The translations under genes and the position numbers were made by a program. The notes below the pieces were generated by a model that did no database searches, was not told where the DNA came from, and saw only the letters and a list, made by a program, of their open reading frames with translations. Positions 45,560 through 47,558 of a stretch of 47,558 nt of DNA are shown here, in pieces (positions within the stretch are counted from its first letter, which is position 1; the number at the start of each line of letters is the position of its first letter). Where the stretch lies: assembly GCA_002224055.1 (NCBI GenBank), contig AZLU01000283.1:1-47558 (forward strand), read 5' to 3'. The DNA is from Pezizomycotina sp. ARF18. Lineage: Eukaryota; Ascomycota.

Positions 45560-47394
45560 GTTAATTGTTATTTATTAATAATGATAGATATCTAAGTTAT
45601 AGGGAGTATATAAAAAATTTATATATTATGTATAACTAGTCTTATCTACGCTAATCTAAATAGGAAATAGTTAACCCTAGGCTCTATACCTCCGTTACCC
45701 TTACTTATGATAATAAGTAAGTGCGTTAGAGTATAAAAAAATAAAGATATTTTAAACTAAGCTTCTCTATAATATATAAAAAATATAGTATTTTTTTTAT
45801 CTTCTTTCTATTCTTTAATATATAATAATTCCTTTATTAAAAACCTAGTAATACCTTCCCAATTTATCGTTATAAATACCTAGTAATTAAGGTACCCTTA
45901 CTTATTATTATAAGATTATATAATATATTAGTTAAAAATATAGTATATCTTTTATGGTTTTATTTATTTATAATTCCGTTTCTTCCTAGAGTAATTATAT
46001 TCTAAAGATAGATATTAGCTTAAATACTTTTAATAGGATAGGCCTAAACTAGAGAGTTATACCTTATTAAACTTAAATTTTTTTTTTTTTTTTTTTATAA
46101 TTTATTTATAAATATATATATATATCTATATACTTTATAAGTTAGTATAATATTATAGGAAAAGCTTAAACCTAACGGAATTATGTCTAAATGCGATAAG
46201 AGAAGGCTTATACCTATAAAATAATATATAGTTTATCGATATTATTAATAATATAAATATTATTTTTAATAATTTCTTAATATCGTCTTTATCGTTAACG
46301 TATGACGTTATTAGATTAAAGAATATATATAGATTAAGTATTTTTCTACTAAGATATAGGGCCTCTAGTTTTTAAGATTAAAATCTAATAAATCTTAAAG
46401 TTTTTTCTAGCTTTACTCTATTATATAGCTTAGTAAGAAAATTAGTATAGTTCTATTTAGAGGAACGTAATATAGTAAATTTTTTTATTTTAAATTATCT
46501 TATAAGATACTTTCTCTTAAATAAAATATATTAGGTATATTTATAATATCTTGAGTCTTTATTAATTATAGTTTATTTTCGTTATAATCTATATAATAGG
46601 AATAGCGTTATCTAGCGATATTAATTATATTTTATTAAAGTTATAAAACTATTATAATTTTTTATAGAATTTAATATTAGCGTATAACTTAGTCTTATAA
46701 ATTAAAAGAGCTACTTTATTTATTTTGAGATTTTTAGTAGATAATATTATTATTATATATAATTATATAGTTATAAAACGAAGTATTATCTTTATAATTT
46801 TCTAGTAAACTATTAAAGTATGTATTAAAGGCGGTCTATATTTAAAATATTTTAGTTTAGTCTTATATTTAAGTTTCTAAATATTAAGTTTTACTAAAGA
46901 ATCGCTAGATTTTTTAACTATTTTTATATAATTAATAGTAGGAACTTTATTATAGGTCGAGTACTTTATATAAGCGAATAAGGATTTTAGATAAGTATTA
47001 ATTAAAATATAATTTATTTTAGCTATTAGTCTATAATAGATTTTAGCTATTTTAGATCTAAAGGCTTAGCTAGTATATCTAAGGTCTTATAAGTTTATTT
47101 AAATAAAGGAATAAAAATAAGATTAAGTCTAAGCTTAATCTATTTAGAAAGTACTTCTTAATATAATAATATTAGTTAATTTAAATAGAACGTTTTTAAT
47201 AATTTTTAATAAAACGCGTATTTAAGAAAATACTTAAGGATTTATATCCTTCGTATTAAATTGATCTATAAGTTTTTTTTAACTTTACGGTATAGAGATA
47301 TAGCTATTATAATTAATATATTATCGAATATAAGCGATAAAATATAAAGAACTTTAGTAGCTAATTCGTCGATTATTATCTATACTAAATAGTG
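45560..47394. mobile_element. RIP-degraded repeat, AT-rich
   Basis: About 1.8 kb of very AT-rich DNA dense in TpA. Reading it by eye over 45661-47390 I find about one CpA and about a dozen TpG, while CpC, CpT and CpG remain. Loss of CpA and its complement TpG with gain of TpA is the signature of repeat-induced point mutation, which attacks duplicated DNA in Pezizomycotina. The source was therefore most likely a transposable element. The minus strand keeps protein-like stretches between TAA/TAG stops (for example near 46570-46470) but no domain I can name. The left edge is gradual between 45,500 and 45,660. Confidence 0.82.
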
Positions 47395-47515
47395 TTCGAT
47401 CTCGCGCCAGACGGGACGGATTTGTGACCCTCTTATTGGCCCGCGGGGTTCCCGGTGCCACTTTTATTAGCCCGCCGCGCGACTAACCCGTCCAGAGCGC
47501 GACGCGAATTCCGCA
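47395..47515. other. GC-rich island inside RIP-degraded DNA
   Basis: An abrupt change from AT-rich to CpG-rich sequence, starting at TGTTCGATCTCGCGCC and ending near ATTCCGCAAGA, after which AT-rich sequence resumes to the window edge. It contains a short inverted match (GACGGG near 47411, CCCGTC near 47488). No reading frame. It could be the terminal repeat of a transposon, possibly an LTR starting TG; the window ends before a partner could be seen. Confidence 0.6.
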
Positions 47516-47558
47516 AGACTTTTTTATAATAAAAAATAAATAAATATGTAGATTATTT

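Larger units (their letters stand above)
43480..45560. other. Upstream spacer of the formin, rich in simple repeats
   Basis: Should hold the formin promoter at its left end. No gene was recognised. Dominated by the TTTTA and AAAAAT repeats listed separately, an A run, and purine-rich sequence (44390-44520, 44640-44750). Confidence 0.55.

Overview
This window is nuclear DNA from a filamentous ascomycete (Pezizomycotina). The reasons are the gene set (SepA/Bni1-type formin, MMM1 of ERMES, ERG3, fungal formate dehydrogenase), the GT-AG introns, and an AT-rich tract at the right end that has lost almost every CpA dinucleotide, the mark of repeat-induced point mutation (RIP). I see no bacterial-type operons, no CRISPR, no rRNA and no convincing tRNA. 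The exact genus cannot be told from the sequence alone.

Layout. 1-2051 (+): 3' part of 6-phosphofructo-2-kinase. 3305-6363 (+): Elongator subunit ELP2. 6637-8536 (-): CAF16-like ABC ATPase. 9178-10129 (+): APS kinase. 10968-12041 (-): VPS68/TMEM50-family membrane protein. 12592-13664 (+): tri-snRNP 27K protein. 13745-14463: a head-to-tail duplicated non-coding unit. About 14989-16545 (+): short-chain dehydrogenase. 17929-19258 (+): MMM1. 19919-21281 (-): sterol C5-desaturase ERG3. 22231-23369 (-): an unrecognised basic protein. 24156-25200 (+): MMTAG2-like RS protein. 25560-29174 (-): glucosidase I. 30655-33521 (-): formate dehydrogenase. 36861-43479 (-): formin. 43480-45560: microsatellite-rich spacer. 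45560-47394: RIP-degraded repeat. About 47395-47515: an abrupt GC-rich island, then AT-rich again to the end.

The genes are mostly unrelated single-copy housekeeping functions and do not form a cluster or pathway. Functional echoes are limited: ERG3 and glucosidase I act in the ER, MMM1 tethers ER to mitochondria, VPS68 is endosomal, and two loci encode RS/RD-rich proteins linked to splicing.

Nearly every gene is recognisable only by hopping between frames: one conserved protein continues in a neighbouring frame after a single-base gain or loss, often at short homopolymers. Because this affects conserved, probably essential genes alike, I read it mainly as uncorrected indel error in the assembly and not as pseudogenes. 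All exon boundaries should therefore be taken as approximate unless a splice site is named. The spacers and introns are unusually rich in A/T runs of 22-29 bases and in microsatellites.

I found no convincing undescribed system. The points best worth a second look are the RIP tract with its embedded GC island, the duplicated unit with its poly(T)/poly(A) end, the altered phosphatase motif in the PFK-2 gene, a 27-nt micro-exon in formate dehydrogenase, and the unrecognised minus-strand gene.
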